Shown here one piece after another: positions 49,168 to 59,247 of a stretch of 64,000 nt of DNA; position 1 is the stretch's first letter; the number at the start of each line of letters is the position of its first letter. The DNA is taken from contig JAHDLB010000043.1 in NCBI GenBank assembly GCA_018432315.1, positions 34,775 to 98,774 on the forward strand. The letters are read 5' to 3'. The notes beneath the pieces are model-generated. The model saw only the letters and a program-made list of their open reading frames with translations, had not been told where the DNA came from and did not search any database. Source of the stretch: Anaerolineae bacterium (GTDB lineage: Bacteria; Chloroflexota; Anaerolineae; Aggregatilineales; Aggregatilineaceae). The position numbers and the translations under genes were made by a program.

Positions 49168-50135
49168 TAAACCTGGGGGTTGGCGCAGTGGGGAAGCCGG
49201 TCGCCGTTCAGCCCGGCGATCAGGTTCTCGGCGGCCATGACGGCCATGCGCGTGCGCGTTGCTACACTCGAGCTGGCGATGTGCGGCACGACCAGGCAGT
49301 TGTCGAGCGACAGCAGCGGATCGTCGGGCGCGATCGGCTCCGGGTCGGTGACGTCGAGCGCGGCGTAGGCGATCTGGCCGGACACGAGCGCGTCGTAGAG
49401 CGCCGCCTGATCGACGACCGGGCCGCGCGCCGTGTTGACCAGGATGGCGGTGGGCTTCATGCGTGCCAGCGCCCGCCGGTCGATCAGCCGCTCGGTGTCC
49501 GCGGTCAGCGGGACGTGCAGGCTCACGAAATCGGATTCGGCCAGCAGGTCGTCCAGCGCGACGCGCACCGCGCCCACGTCACGCGCGGCGTCCGGCTCGG
49601 ACGGGTCCGTGTACAAAATCCGCATGTCGAAGCCGCGCGCGCGGCGGGCCATCGCCTGGCCGATGCGCCCCATGCCCACGATGCCCAGCGTCGCGCCGTG
49701 CACGTCCTGGCCCATGAACAGCGTTGGCCCCCAGGTCTTCCAGCGGCCCGCGCGGGCGAAACGCTCCGCTTCGCTGATGCGCCGGGCGGCGGCCATCAAC
49801 AGCGCGAAGGCGAAATCGGCGGTCGTGCCGGTGAGCACGCCGGGTGTGTGCCCGACCGGGATGCCGCGCCCGGTGGCGGCGGGGATGTCGATGTTGTCGA
49901 AGCCGACGGCCATCTGGCTGATCACGCGCAGCTTGGGCGCGGCGTCGATCACGCCCGCGTCGACCGGATCGGTCAGCAGGCACAGCAGGCCATCCGCCCC
50001 GGCGATCTCGCGCAGCAGGGCGTCGCGTGGGGGCGGCAGCTCGTCTTCCCAGACGGTGACGGCGCACTGCTCGCGCAGCATGTCCAGGCCCTTTTCGGGG
50101 ATGAGGCGGGTGACGAATACGGTGGGTTTGCTCAT
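49161..50135 (-). CDS. D-isomer-specific 2-hydroxyacid dehydrogenase
   Basis: 324 residues, the usual size. NAD(P)-dependent reduction of 2-keto acids such as glyoxylate or hydroxypyruvate is most likely. The Rossmann motif GIVGMGRIG is at residues 151-159. The catalytic triad is Arg237 (NTARGPVVD), Glu266 (DPEPI) and His285 (VPHIASSS). The opening [18 protein letters not shown] and [11 protein letters not shown] resemble glyoxylate/hydroxypyruvate reductases more than SerA; there is no ACT domain. ATG 50135 has GAGG upstream. The neighbouring genes do not help with the substrate. Confidence 0.9.
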   Translation of the reverse strand: MSKPTVFVTRLIPEKGLDMLREQCAVTVWEDELPPPRDALLREIAGADGLLCLLTDPVDAGVIDAAPKLRVISQMAVGFDNIDIPAATGRGIPVGHTPGVLTGTTADFAFALLMAAARRISEAERFARAGRWKTWGPTLFMGQDVHGATLGIVGMGRIGQAMARRARGFDMRILYTDPSEPDAARDVGAVRVALDDLLAESDFVSLHVPLTADTERLIDRRALARMKPTAILVNTARGPVVDQAALYDALVSGQIAYAALDVTDPEPIAPDDPLLSLDNCLVVPHIASSSVATRTRMAVMAAENLIAGLNGDRLPHCANPQVYA

Positions 50136-50220
50136 GATCTGCCTCGGCGCTCGGCTATAGCGGCCATCCGGCCACGGGATGCAGGTTCATTGTGCCCCAG
50201 GCGGCGGGTTACGGCAACTG

Positions 50221-50229
50221 TGCTACAAT
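50221..50229 (+). promoter_or_regulatory. extended -10 placed seven bases before a GTG start
   Basis: TGCTACAAT ends at 50229 and GTG 50236 lies where the transcript should begin. This would give a leaderless message or a very short leader. Confidence 0.5.
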
Positions 50230-50235
50230 CGAACT

Positions 50236-50916
50236 GTGAATAGGCCGCCCTCACAACCCAGTCTGATGAACGCGTTTACGCGGTGGATGAGCCTGTTGTT
50301 CGCGGTGTGCCTGCTAGGGGTGAGCGGCACGCGCGCCCTCGCGCGGCGCGATCCCCCGGCGGACGTTGCGCGCCTGCTGCCCGATGCGGGCTGTCCGGCG
50401 CCGTGTTGGGCCGGGCTGCGACCGGGGCAGCTCTCCGACGAAACGCTGCAGGCGTGGCTGGCGGCGCTGCCGGCGGGGTGGCATGCCGGGCCGGCCAACC
50501 CCACCATGACGTTCCCCGGCGTGATCGAGTACTGGGAGATCGTGCCCCCGGCGGGCGCGCCCTTCGTGCTGGGCACAGTTCGCGTGCACGAGCCGGGCGC
50601 CGACGCGCTCCATCTGCTGCCCGCCGATCTCACGCTGGGGGAGGCAGTCGCCGCGCTGGGCGCGCCGGACTACGTCCTGTTCGGCCTGGGACCTGATCGC
50701 CCGGCAGGGCCGACGCTGCAATACCAGGCGGTGTTTCGCGGGGGGTACCTGGCCGTTACCGGGCTGATCCCGGCGGGCGCGTCACACCTGGGGGTGAGCG
50801 CGCCGGTCGAGGCGCTGGTCTACCGGGCGGTGCCGGCGCAACGCTCGGTTCTGGCGCACGACTGGCGCGGGTTCGGCCCGATGGCGCGGTATTATCCCCA
50901 GGGAGCGGTGCCCTAG
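50236..50916 (+). CDS. small exported protein, CWxGLxP family member 2
   Basis: 226 residues if started at GTG 50236, or 216 from ATG 50266; neither has a good ribosome site. One N-terminal hydrophobic segment (LLFAVCLLGVSG) acts as signal or anchor. The exported part contains DAGCPAPCWAGLRPGQ and LTLGEAVAALGAPDYVLF. The gene directly downstream and the one at 18.4-19.1 kb share both signatures. The cysteines suggest an external disulfide. I do not recognise the family. The stop codon overlaps the next gene's start by one base. Confidence 0.65.
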   Translation: MNRPPSQPSLMNAFTRWMSLLFAVCLLGVSGTRALARRDPPADVARLLPDAGCPAPCWAGLRPGQLSDETLQAWLAALPAGWHAGPANPTMTFPGVIEYWEIVPPAGAPFVLGTVRVHEPGADALHLLPADLTLGEAVAALGAPDYVLFGLGPDRPAGPTLQYQAVFRGGYLAVTGLIPAGASHLGVSAPVEALVYRAVPAQRSVLAHDWRGFGPMARYYPQGAVP

Positions 50917-51497
50917 TGTTCTGGCGACTCGTGGCGAGCCTGTTCGTCGTCTGTACCCTGTTGGTGATCGGCGCGCGGGGCGTGGGCCGGTCGAGCACGC
51001 CGCCGCCCACCTTCCTGGAGACGGGCGCCTGCGACCAGCCGTGCTGGCAGGGTCTGAAGCCCGGCGTGGATACGGTCGATCATTTCCTGTACATGGCCCA
51101 GTCGAGCGGACCGTATGCCGGGCGCACCACGGACGCGGGCGACTCCATCGTGACGATGTTCGAGCTGTCGGTGTACGGCCTGCTGACTCTGGCCGACATC
51201 GTGCGCGATTTCGGCCCGCCGGAGCGCGTGAGCTGCCTGGGCCTGGACCACTCGACGTTGTTCCCCGGCGCGCAGATTGTGACCTCCGCCGAAGTGTACT
51301 ATGGCGATGGGCTGGTCGTGGTGAGCCTGGTCCGGCCCGACCAGACGCCGCGTCTGTCGCCGGATATGCGGGTGCGGGCGATCCGGTACTACGCGCCCGG
51401 CGAGCGTGCCTACGAGATCGGGACGACGACCGGCTGGCACGGGATGGGCTCCAGCGCCGTGTATGACGTGTGCCAGCCGTTCCCGGTATCCCCTTGA
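50916..51497 (+). CDS. small exported protein, CWxGLxP family member 3
   Basis: 193 residues from GTG 50916, overlapping the upstream stop (TAGTG). An N-terminal transmembrane segment (residues 5-24) is followed by TGACDQPCWQGLKPGVD and later LADIVRDFGPPERVSCLG, matching the two motifs of its upstream neighbour in order and spacing. Tandem duplication is likely, though the rest has diverged strongly. Probably anchored outside the cytoplasmic membrane; function unknown. The pfkA gene follows after 32 bases and could be cotranscribed. Confidence 0.65.
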   Translation: MFWRLVASLFVVCTLLVIGARGVGRSSTPPPTFLETGACDQPCWQGLKPGVDTVDHFLYMAQSSGPYAGRTTDAGDSIVTMFELSVYGLLTLADIVRDFGPPERVSCLGLDHSTLFPGAQIVTSAEVYYGDGLVVVSLVRPDQTPRLSPDMRVRAIRYYAPGERAYEIGTTTGWHGMGSSAVYDVCQPFPVSP

Positions 51498-51529
51498 TGA
51501 CGGTATGAGAGTAAGGAGAGTGAAGGAAC

Positions 51530-52501
51530 ATGAAACGCATCGCAGTGTTGACCAGCGGCGGGGACGCTCCCGGCATGAATGCCGCGATTCGCGCGGTGGT
51601 TCGCACCGGCATCGAACACGGGTGGGAAGTCTACGGCGTCGAACACGGCTACTCCGGCCTGGTGGACGGCGATTTTCGCGAGATGGGGCCGCGCAGCGTG
51701 GGCGGGATCATCCAGCAGGGCGGCACGATCCTGGGCAGCGCGCGCTGCCCGGAGTTCAAGACCGAGGACGGGCGCCGCAAAGCGCTCCGCGAGTTGAACC
51801 GGCACGAGATCGAGGCGCTGGTCGTGATCGGCGGCAACGGGTCGCAGACGGGCGCGTCCGAGCTGCACAAGATGGGCTTCCCGGTGGTCGGCGTGGCCTC
51901 GACGATCGACAATGACCTGTACGGCTCGCAGATCACGATTGGCGTCGACACCGCGCTGAACATCGCGCTGGAGGCCATCGACCGGCTGAAGGTGACCGCA
52001 TCGTCGCACGGGCGGGCCTTTCTGGTGGAGGTGATGGGGCGCAACTGCGGCTATCTGGCGCTGATGGCGGGTATTGCCGGCGGCGCGGAGGCGGTCTGCA
52101 TCCCGGAGTTCGAAACCAGCCCGGAACTGCTCGCCGACCAGATTCAGCTCGCCTACGAGCGCGGCAAGGCCCACGCGATCGTGGTGGTGGCCGAAGGCGC
52201 GAAGTACAACGCCGAAGAACTGGCGCACTATTTCGAGGAGAACAACGAGCGCCTGGGCTTCGCGCTGCGCGTCACGACGCTGGGCCACGTTCAGCGCGGC
52301 GGGATGCCCGGCGCCTTCGACCGCCTGCTGGGCACGCGGCTTGCCGCGATGGCGACCGAGCAGATCGCCAAAGGCAATTTCGGCGTGCTGGCGGGCCAGC
52401 TCAAGGGCGAGATCACGACCACGCCGTATGAGGAAGTGGTCGCCAACAAGAAAGAACTCGATCCCCAGCTCTTCGACCTGGCGCAAAGCCTGGCGCGGTA
52501 G
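51530..52501 (+). CDS. pfkA: 6-phosphofructokinase (group A) with Asn at position 103
   Basis: 323 residues. Phosphorylates fructose-6-phosphate in glycolysis. Numbering coincides with the E. coli enzyme over the first 220 residues. Arg72 (ARCPEF), catalytic Asp127 and Asp129 (TIDND), Arg162, Met169-Gly-Arg171 and Glu222 are all present. The phosphoryl-donor loop is GGNGS (101-105). Gly104 indicates ATP rather than pyrophosphate use, but the magnesium-binding Asp103 is replaced by Asn. ATG 51530 has AAGGA upstream. It links glycogen-derived hexose phosphate to glycolysis. ATP preference is inferred from Gly104 and weakened by the unusual Asn103. Confidence 0.92.
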   Translation: MKRIAVLTSGGDAPGMNAAIRAVVRTGIEHGWEVYGVEHGYSGLVDGDFREMGPRSVGGIIQQGGTILGSARCPEFKTEDGRRKALRELNRHEIEALVVIGGNGSQTGASELHKMGFPVVGVASTIDNDLYGSQITIGVDTALNIALEAIDRLKVTASSHGRAFLVEVMGRNCGYLALMAGIAGGAEAVCIPEFETSPELLADQIQLAYERGKAHAIVVVAEGAKYNAEELAHYFEENNERLGFALRVTTLGHVQRGGMPGAFDRLLGTRLAAMATEQIAKGNFGVLAGQLKGEITTTPYEEVVANKKELDPQLFDLAQSLAR

Positions 52502-52563
52502 TGCCGCCTGGGGCCGGACTCACCGGCTTGCCCCACGCTGCCCGGTGATTGGCCTGCGCGCGG

Positions 52564-52592
52564 TTGAGACAAACGCCGGAGCGGACTACAAT
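52564..52592 (+). promoter_or_regulatory. sigma70-type promoter of the zinc-ribbon membrane protein gene
   Basis: TTGAGA (52564-52569), a 17-base spacer and TACAAT (52587-52592), 85 bases before ATG 52677. Confidence 0.6.
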
Positions 52593-52676
52593 CGGGTTCA
52601 GCTCCGGCAGTCGTGCGCTGCCCGTGTGTCGCGCATATCGCGCGGACGCGCAGCGGGCCGGGCCGAAAGGGGCGGC

Positions 52677-53336
52677 ATGTCTTCCCGGAAGCTGAACGAC
52701 AACCTGAGCCTGTATTTCCAGGCCGTGTACGCCCTCCAGTTGGCGGCGGTCGTGGGGATGTTCGCCGGTATATTCCTGATCTGGTGGGAGGGGCTCGACC
52801 GCCTCACGGCGCTGGACCTGCTCGGCCAGACGACGGGCACGATCGCCCAGCGCAGCCCGCAGATCCTGGGCCAGCCGCTGCTGGTGCTGTGGTTGGTGTG
52901 GCCGTCGATCGTCGTGTCCGGCTTGCGGAGCTTCACCGGGCTGCTGGTGGCGCCGGTCAGCTTCCGGTGGCTGGCGGTCGCCGCCTGGGTGGCGGCGCTG
53001 GGAGCTATCGTCCACTTCTACATCAGCTTCGGCGGGGATGCCGGCGCGTCGCCGCTGCACGAGGGCGAGATCCGGCCAGGGTTCTGGCTGACGGCCCTCG
53101 CGACGATCGCCTTGGGCGGGCTGCTGGCCGTCGAGAGCCGGCTCAAACCGCGCGCGGCGATCCCCGGCGTGGACGATCGCAGGCAGCCGGTGACCGACGC
53201 CGAGAGCCTGTGGCGTGGCGATTATCTGCCCTGCCCGTATTGCGGCACGCTGAACAGGCGGCGGGCCAAGACGCGTTGCGGCTGCGGGATTCTCCTGTTC
53301 GACTTCGAGGACGGAGACCGGCAGCGTAAGCCGTAA
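52677..53336 (+). CDS. four-helix membrane protein with C-terminal zinc ribbon
   Basis: 219 residues, not recognised. Hydrophobic segments are at about residues 15-36, 62-80, 98-118 and 137-155. A cytoplasmic tail follows with CPYCGTLNRRRAKTRCGCG, a four-cysteine zinc-ribbon-like knuckle. ATG 52677 has AAAGGGG upstream and a well-formed promoter; a much longer frame through pfkA in another phase is rejected. The next gene starts 14 bases later and is probably cotranscribed. Confidence 0.7.
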   Translation: MSSRKLNDNLSLYFQAVYALQLAAVVGMFAGIFLIWWEGLDRLTALDLLGQTTGTIAQRSPQILGQPLLVLWLVWPSIVVSGLRSFTGLLVAPVSFRWLAVAAWVAALGAIVHFYISFGGDAGASPLHEGEIRPGFWLTALATIALGGLLAVESRLKPRAAIPGVDDRRQPVTDAESLWRGDYLPCPYCGTLNRRRAKTRCGCGILLFDFEDGDRQRKP

Positions 53337-53349
53337 AGGAGTTTGTGTT

Positions 53350-53880
53350 TTGGATATCGATGTCCTGCTTGGCGCAGGAGGGATCTTTTTGCTGCGCGTG
53401 GTCGGGAACATGCTGACCACCGTGCGCATGGTGATGATCGTTCGCGGGCAAAAGCTCCCGTCGTTCCTGCTGGCAAACGCCGAAGCGCTGATTTTCGCCC
53501 TCGCGCTGGCGAGCGTCGTGACGAATCTCGGCAACATCTGGAACCTGACCGCCTACTGCCTGGGCTACGCGATCGGCGGCTACCTCGGCCTGGAGCTGGA
53601 AGGGCGCTTCATCCAGCGCTTCGTCTCGGTGCACATCATCTCGCCCCGGCTGTCGCACGACATCGCGGTGGCGATCCGCGGGGCCGGGTTTGGCGCGACC
53701 GAAGGCTGGGGCCAGGGCGCCGAGGGCTGGGTCGGATCGGTGACCGTGGTGGTGGGCCACCAGGAAGTCAAGAACGTGTTGAAGATCGTCCAGTCGGTCG
53801 ACCCGCAGGCGTTCGTCACGATGGAAGAACTGCGCAAGATCTCGCGCGGCTATTTCCGGTTCGCCCGGCCAGAACGCTGA
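53350..53880 (+). CDS. DUF5698/DUF2179 (UPF0316, YebE-like) membrane protein
   Basis: 176 residues from TTG 53350 with AAGGAG ten bases upstream. The N-terminal part has about three helices (residues 3-22, 41-60, 63-82) and the pattern LRVVGNMLTTVRMVMIVRGQK plus LEALIFAL-like and YAIGGYLGLELEGRF stretches of the DUF5698 family. The C-terminal cytoplasmic domain matches DUF2179 (VTVVVGHQEVKNVLKIVQSVDPQAFVTMEEL). Members are conserved but functionally uncharacterised. It lies between a zinc-ribbon membrane protein and tilS with gaps below 15 bases. Confidence 0.8.
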   Translation: MDIDVLLGAGGIFLLRVVGNMLTTVRMVMIVRGQKLPSFLLANAEALIFALALASVVTNLGNIWNLTAYCLGYAIGGYLGLELEGRFIQRFVSVHIISPRLSHDIAVAIRGAGFGATEGWGQGAEGWVGSVTVVVGHQEVKNVLKIVQSVDPQAFVTMEELRKISRGYFRFARPER

Positions 53881-53888
53881 GGCCGCGC

Positions 53889-55427
53889 ATGGGCGACCTG
53901 CTCGCGGCGGTGCGCGAGGCCGTCCGGGAGGGCGACCTGATCCGGCCCGGCACGGTGACCGTCGTCGCGGTGTCGGGCGGGGTCGATTCGCTGGCCCTGC
54001 TGCACGCGTTGTGGCGTCTGCGCGACGAGCTCGATACGCGCCTGCACGTTGCCACGCTCGATCACGGGCTGCGCGGCGAGGCTGGCGCGGGGGATGCGGC
54101 CTTCGTCCGCGCGACGGCCCAGGCGCTGGGCCTTCCCGTGACGGTGGGCCGGGCGGACGTGCGGGCGCTGGCCGGGCGGTTGGGGCTGGGCATCGAGGAG
54201 GCGGCGCGGCGCGCGCGGTATACGTTTCTGCAGGCGGTTGCCCGGGGGGCCGGCGCGCCCCAGGTGGCCGTCGGCCACAACCGCGACGACCAGGCCGAGA
54301 CGGTGCTGATGCACGTGATCCGGGGCAGCGGCCTCGGTGGCCTGCGCGGGATGCTGCCGCGCGCCGGGTTCCCGCCGTGGTGCGAGGTCTGCGCCGCCGC
54401 GCTGGTGGCCGATCCGCCCCTGACCGAGTCGCCGCCCGGCGAGGCGCCCGCGCTGGTACGGCCCTTGCTGGGTGTGTCGCGGGCGGTCATCGCGGCTTAC
54501 GTCGAGGCGGCGGGGCTGTCCCCGCGCCAGGACGCGACCAACGCGGACACGGCGTACACCCGCAACCGGCTGCGGCTGGACGTGATCCCCGCGCTGGCGG
54601 CGATCAATCCCGGCGTGCGCGAGGCGCTGGCGCGGCTGGCGGACGTGCTGCGCGAAGAGGCGGCCTTTCTGGATGGCGCTTACCGCGAAGCGCTGGGGCG
54701 CGTGACCCGCCGCCGGGCGGAAGGGATCGTCGTGCTGGACCGGGGCGCGTGGGCGGCGCTGTCCGTTGCGGAGCGGCGGGGCACGATCCGGATGGCGATC
54801 CGCGAGCTGGCGCCGGGCCTGGGCGACGTGGGCTACGTGCACGTCGTCGAGGCGGCGCGGCTGGCCGACCAGGGCGCCACCGGGAGCATGATCTCGCTGC
54901 CGGGCGGGCTGGCGCTGCGCGTGGGGTACGATACGCTCATACTTGCGCGGGCCGGGGCGGACGATCCCGGCATCGACGCGCCAACGCTGCCCGCCGGGGA
55001 ACCCGGCCCGGCCTTCATCGCCGGGGAGGCGATCGCGTGGCGGGCGGGGGATTGGCTGTTCGAGGCGCGGTCCCTGGCGCCGGGCGCGGATTTGACCGCG
55101 TATCACGCCGATCCGCTGGCGGCGGCGCTGGCCGTGCCCGAAGGTGCGCGGCTGGTCCTGCGGGCACGCCGCCCCGGCGACCGGTTTCGCCCGCGCGGGC
55201 TGGAGGGGCATGCTCAAAAGCTGTCGGACACGCTGATCAACATGCGCGTGCCGGCCCCCCGGCGCGACCGGCTCCCGCTCTTGATCGTGGACGATGAAAT
55301 CGGGTGGTTCGTCGCGCCGGCGGGGCAGGGTGTGCGGGGGCGGGTAGCGGAATCGTTCGCCCCGGAGCGGGTCGCAAACGGGGTTTTGATTGGCGTCCGG
55401 TGGAGAAAAATTAACCGCGATCAATAA
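53889..55427 (+). CDS. tilS: tRNA(Ile)-lysidine synthase
   Basis: 512 residues. Attaches lysine to C34 of the CAU-anticodon tRNA(Ile), making it read AUA; essential in most bacteria. The PP-loop SGGVDS is at residues 29-34, followed by LHVATLDHGLRGEAGAGDAAFV, GIEEAARRARYTFL, VAVGHNRDDQAETVLMHVIRGSGLGGLRGM and ATNADTAYTRNRLRLDVIP, all typical. The C-terminal TilS domain has LRARRPGDRFRPRGLEG and KLSDTLINMRVPAPRRDRLPLL. ATG 53889 is eight bases after the preceding stop. A longer in-frame start inside the upstream gene is rejected. Confidence 0.94.
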   Translation: MGDLLAAVREAVREGDLIRPGTVTVVAVSGGVDSLALLHALWRLRDELDTRLHVATLDHGLRGEAGAGDAAFVRATAQALGLPVTVGRADVRALAGRLGLGIEEAARRARYTFLQAVARGAGAPQVAVGHNRDDQAETVLMHVIRGSGLGGLRGMLPRAGFPPWCEVCAAALVADPPLTESPPGEAPALVRPLLGVSRAVIAAYVEAAGLSPRQDATNADTAYTRNRLRLDVIPALAAINPGVREALARLADVLREEAAFLDGAYREALGRVTRRRAEGIVVLDRGAWAALSVAERRGTIRMAIRELAPGLGDVGYVHVVEAARLADQGATGSMISLPGGLALRVGYDTLILARAGADDPGIDAPTLPAGEPGPAFIAGEAIAWRAGDWLFEARSLAPGADLTAYHADPLAAALAVPEGARLVLRARRPGDRFRPRGLEGHAQKLSDTLINMRVPAPRRDRLPLLIVDDEIGWFVAPAGQGVRGRVAESFAPERVANGVLIGVRWRKINRDQ

Positions 55428-55466
55428 TTTGTTTGTGGTTTCACTATCGCATCGATTAACGGAGAC

Positions 55467-55495
55467 TTGCGCTGCGTAGAACGTTCAGATATAAT
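55467..55495 (+). promoter_or_regulatory. consensus promoter of the OmpR-type regulator gene
   Basis: TTGCGC (55467-55472), a 17-base spacer and a perfect TATAAT (55490-55495), 53 bases before ATG 55549. Confidence 0.75.
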
Positions 55496-55514
55496 TAAGA
55501 CAAGATGAACGTTC
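55479..55514 (+). promoter_or_regulatory. paired GAACGTTC palindromes flanking the -10
   Basis: Two identical 8-base palindromes GAACGTTC (55479-55486 and 55507-55514), 28 bases centre to centre, sit on either side of the -10 and over the expected start. This is the layout of an operator for a dimeric repressor or autoregulator. Confidence 0.5.
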
Positions 55515-55548
55515 GGCGCTTTACGATTCAATAGGGGCGAAGCTGATC

Positions 55549-56376
55549 ATGACGAATGGAGAAGATGCTTATATTTTGGTGGTCGACGACGAGGGTGCGA
55601 TCCGGTACTCCATCAGCAAGACACTGCAGCGCGTCGGCTATCAAGTCCACACTGCCGCTTCGGGGGAAGAAGCGCTCGAAATGATGCAGCGCCAGAACTA
55701 CGACGTGGTTCTGACCGACATCCGCATGCCCGGCCTGACCGGGGTCGAGCTGTTGGCCCGCATCAAAGAGCAGGCGCCCGATGCCGTGGTCATTCTGCTG
55801 ACCGGGTACGCGAGCCTCGAAACGGCTATCGAGAGCCTGCGCCTGGGCGCGCACGATTACCTGGTCAAGCCCAGCAGCAGCCAGGACATCCGGCAGAGCG
55901 TAGCGCAAGGGTTGGAGCGCGCGCATAACATGCGCCACCGCCGCGTGCTGCTGCGCGCCATCCGCGAGAACGTCGAGGAATTGACGGGCAACGCCATGCA
56001 GGAGTCCTTCGTCGATCCCTCGGCCAAACAGCCGGCATCCGGGACCCCGGTCGTCACCCCCGTGACGACCATGACCATTGGCCCGCTGACGATCTATCCG
56101 GGCCGGTACCAGATCTCGGTTGGCGACCAGCCGATCGACCTCACGCCGACGGAGTTCGACCTGCTGCTGTATCTGGCGGCGCATCGCGGGCGGGTCGTGC
56201 CATGTTCGGAACTGGTGCGCGAGGTCCGGGGCTACTCGCTGGAGGAACACGAGGCGCGCGAGGTCATCCGTCCGCATGTGAGCAATCTGCGCCGCAAGCT
56301 GAAAGCATCGGGCCAGAATCCCAACATCATCGTCAACGTGCGCGGGATTGGATACCGGCTGGCCGAAACGTCCTAA
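55549..56376 (+). CDS. response regulator, receiver plus OmpR-type winged helix
   Basis: 275 residues. The receiver domain has VVDDEGAIRY, acceptor Asp57 (VVLTDIRMPGLTG), ILLTGYASLETAIESLRLGAHDYLVKP (more NtrC-like than OmpR-like). A linker of about 35 residues leads to a DNA-binding winged helix (about 165-273; QPIDLTPTEFDLLLYLAAHRGRVV, VIRPHVSNLRRKL, VRGIGYRL). It activates or represses genes when phosphorylated. No kinase gene is adjacent. Paired palindromes in its own promoter suggest autoregulation. The start ATG 55549 begins the conserved region, although the ribosome site (GGGGCGAAG) is modest. Confidence 0.92.
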   Translation: MTNGEDAYILVVDDEGAIRYSISKTLQRVGYQVHTAASGEEALEMMQRQNYDVVLTDIRMPGLTGVELLARIKEQAPDAVVILLTGYASLETAIESLRLGAHDYLVKPSSSQDIRQSVAQGLERAHNMRHRRVLLRAIRENVEELTGNAMQESFVDPSAKQPASGTPVVTPVTTMTIGPLTIYPGRYQISVGDQPIDLTPTEFDLLLYLAAHRGRVVPCSELVREVRGYSLEEHEAREVIRPHVSNLRRKLKASGQNPNIIVNVRGIGYRLAETS

Positions 56377-56401
56377 CGAGGGCAGGCATTCCTGAAAAAG
56401 G

Positions 56402-56432
56402 GCCTCGCGCCGACCGTGCGCTGAGGCTTTTT
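56402..56432 (+). terminator. intrinsic terminator after the OmpR-type regulator
   Basis: GCCTCGCGC pairs with GCGC-T-GAGGC (nine pairs, one bulge), followed by TTTTT. Confidence 0.85.
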
Positions 56433-56473
56433 CCATTTTTGTGTTTTGTGTGGTGGAGTGGGCCGTGTCTCGT

Positions 56474-56479
56474 TACAAT
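56474..56479 (+). promoter_or_regulatory. -10 element of the Clp ATPase gene
   Basis: TACAAT, 47 bases before ATG 56527, between a terminator and the gene. No good -35, and no CIRCE-type inverted repeat was seen. Confidence 0.4.
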
Positions 56480-56526
56480 TGGGGCGGCGCACGCGCTGCG
56501 GTTGGTATTCCCCAGGAAAAGGCTCA

Positions 56527-58752
<2,226 letters not shown>

Positions 58753-58788
58753 CGCCGCCCCCATTCACTCGCTGTGCTGTGATCGTGA

Positions 58789-58794
58789 TATGAT
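58789..58794 (+). promoter_or_regulatory. -10-like element upstream of the 86-residue gene
   Basis: TATGAT, about 87 bases before ATG 58881, with no convincing -35. Confidence 0.35.
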
Positions 58795-58811
58795 CGAGAT
58801 AAGCCCCCTGG

Positions 58812-58828
58812 GACGCGCGCTGCGCGTC
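58812..58828 (+). other. hairpin in the leader of the 86-residue gene
   Basis: A perfect 7-base stem GACGCGC/GCGCGTC with a three-base GCT centre, between the -10-like element and the gene. No T-run, so not an intrinsic terminator. Confidence 0.35.
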
Positions 58829-58880
58829 GTCGCCCTTCGTTGTTACCGTGGTTTCTCGAGTCAACATGGGGTGATGCCGT

Positions 58881-59141
58881 ATGTCTCCACAATCGAATCC
58901 ACAGCCAGACCGTCAGTATAACGCCGCGGAACGGGCTCAGCAGGCCGTTGGGCTGCAACTGCCCCAGATGAAGCTCCCGCGCTGGCGGCGCGTCCGGGCC
59001 GGCAATCCCCGGCTGGCGCGCCAATATAACCGCTGGGCGGTTTCGCTCTGGCGGGCGCCGCGCCCGATCCTGGGCCACCTGGTCACCCACCGGCGCCGGT
59101 TCACGACGGGGCACAAACACAAACAGCCCTATCGCGGCTAA
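58881..59141 (+). CDS. small basic protein of unknown function
   Basis: 86 residues, not recognised. Rich in Arg, Gln and Pro, with no transmembrane segment. The middle (QLPQMKLPRWRRVRAGNPRLARQYNRW) and the C-terminal RRRFTTGHKHKQPYRG are strongly basic, suggesting contact with nucleic acid or membrane phosphate groups. ATG 58881 has a GGGGTGAT-like site, and a good terminator directly follows the gene, which supports it being real. Confidence 0.55.
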   Translation: MSPQSNPQPDRQYNAAERAQQAVGLQLPQMKLPRWRRVRAGNPRLARQYNRWAVSLWRAPRPILGHLVTHRRRFTTGHKHKQPYRG

Positions 59142-59152
59142 CAGCAGGCTGG

Positions 59153-59182
59153 CGGGGCATCCTGGGGCGGGTGCCCCGTTTT
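59153..59182 (+). terminator. intrinsic terminator after the 86-residue gene
   Basis: A 7-base stem CGGGGCA/TGCCCCG with a 12-base loop, followed by TTTTCGTTTT. Confidence 0.82.
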
Positions 59183-59203
59183 CGTTTTGGGGCCAGCGAG
59201 AAA

Positions 59204-59212
59204 TGCTATAAT
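59204..59212 (+). promoter_or_regulatory. extended -10 of the esterase gene
   Basis: TGCTATAAT, full consensus with TGn, 36 bases before ATG 59248 and directly after a terminator. GTTTTG at 59184 is a weak -35. Confidence 0.65.
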
Positions 59213-59247
59213 CAAAGCGGACTCAATGCGCGGAGGAGGATCGCACG

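Noticed and set aside
52074..52676. Extension of the zinc-ribbon membrane protein back into pfkA
   Set aside because: It overlaps pfkA in another phase. A promoter and ribosome site directly precede ATG 52677.
53343..53888. Extension of tilS through the DUF5698/DUF2179 gene
   Set aside because: The frame is open but codes for Arg-rich nonsense there; the TilS N-terminus starts at 53889.
56440..56526. CIRCE or other heat-shock operator before the Clp ATPase
   Set aside because: No TTAGCACTC-N9-GAGTGCTAA-like repeat is present in the gap.
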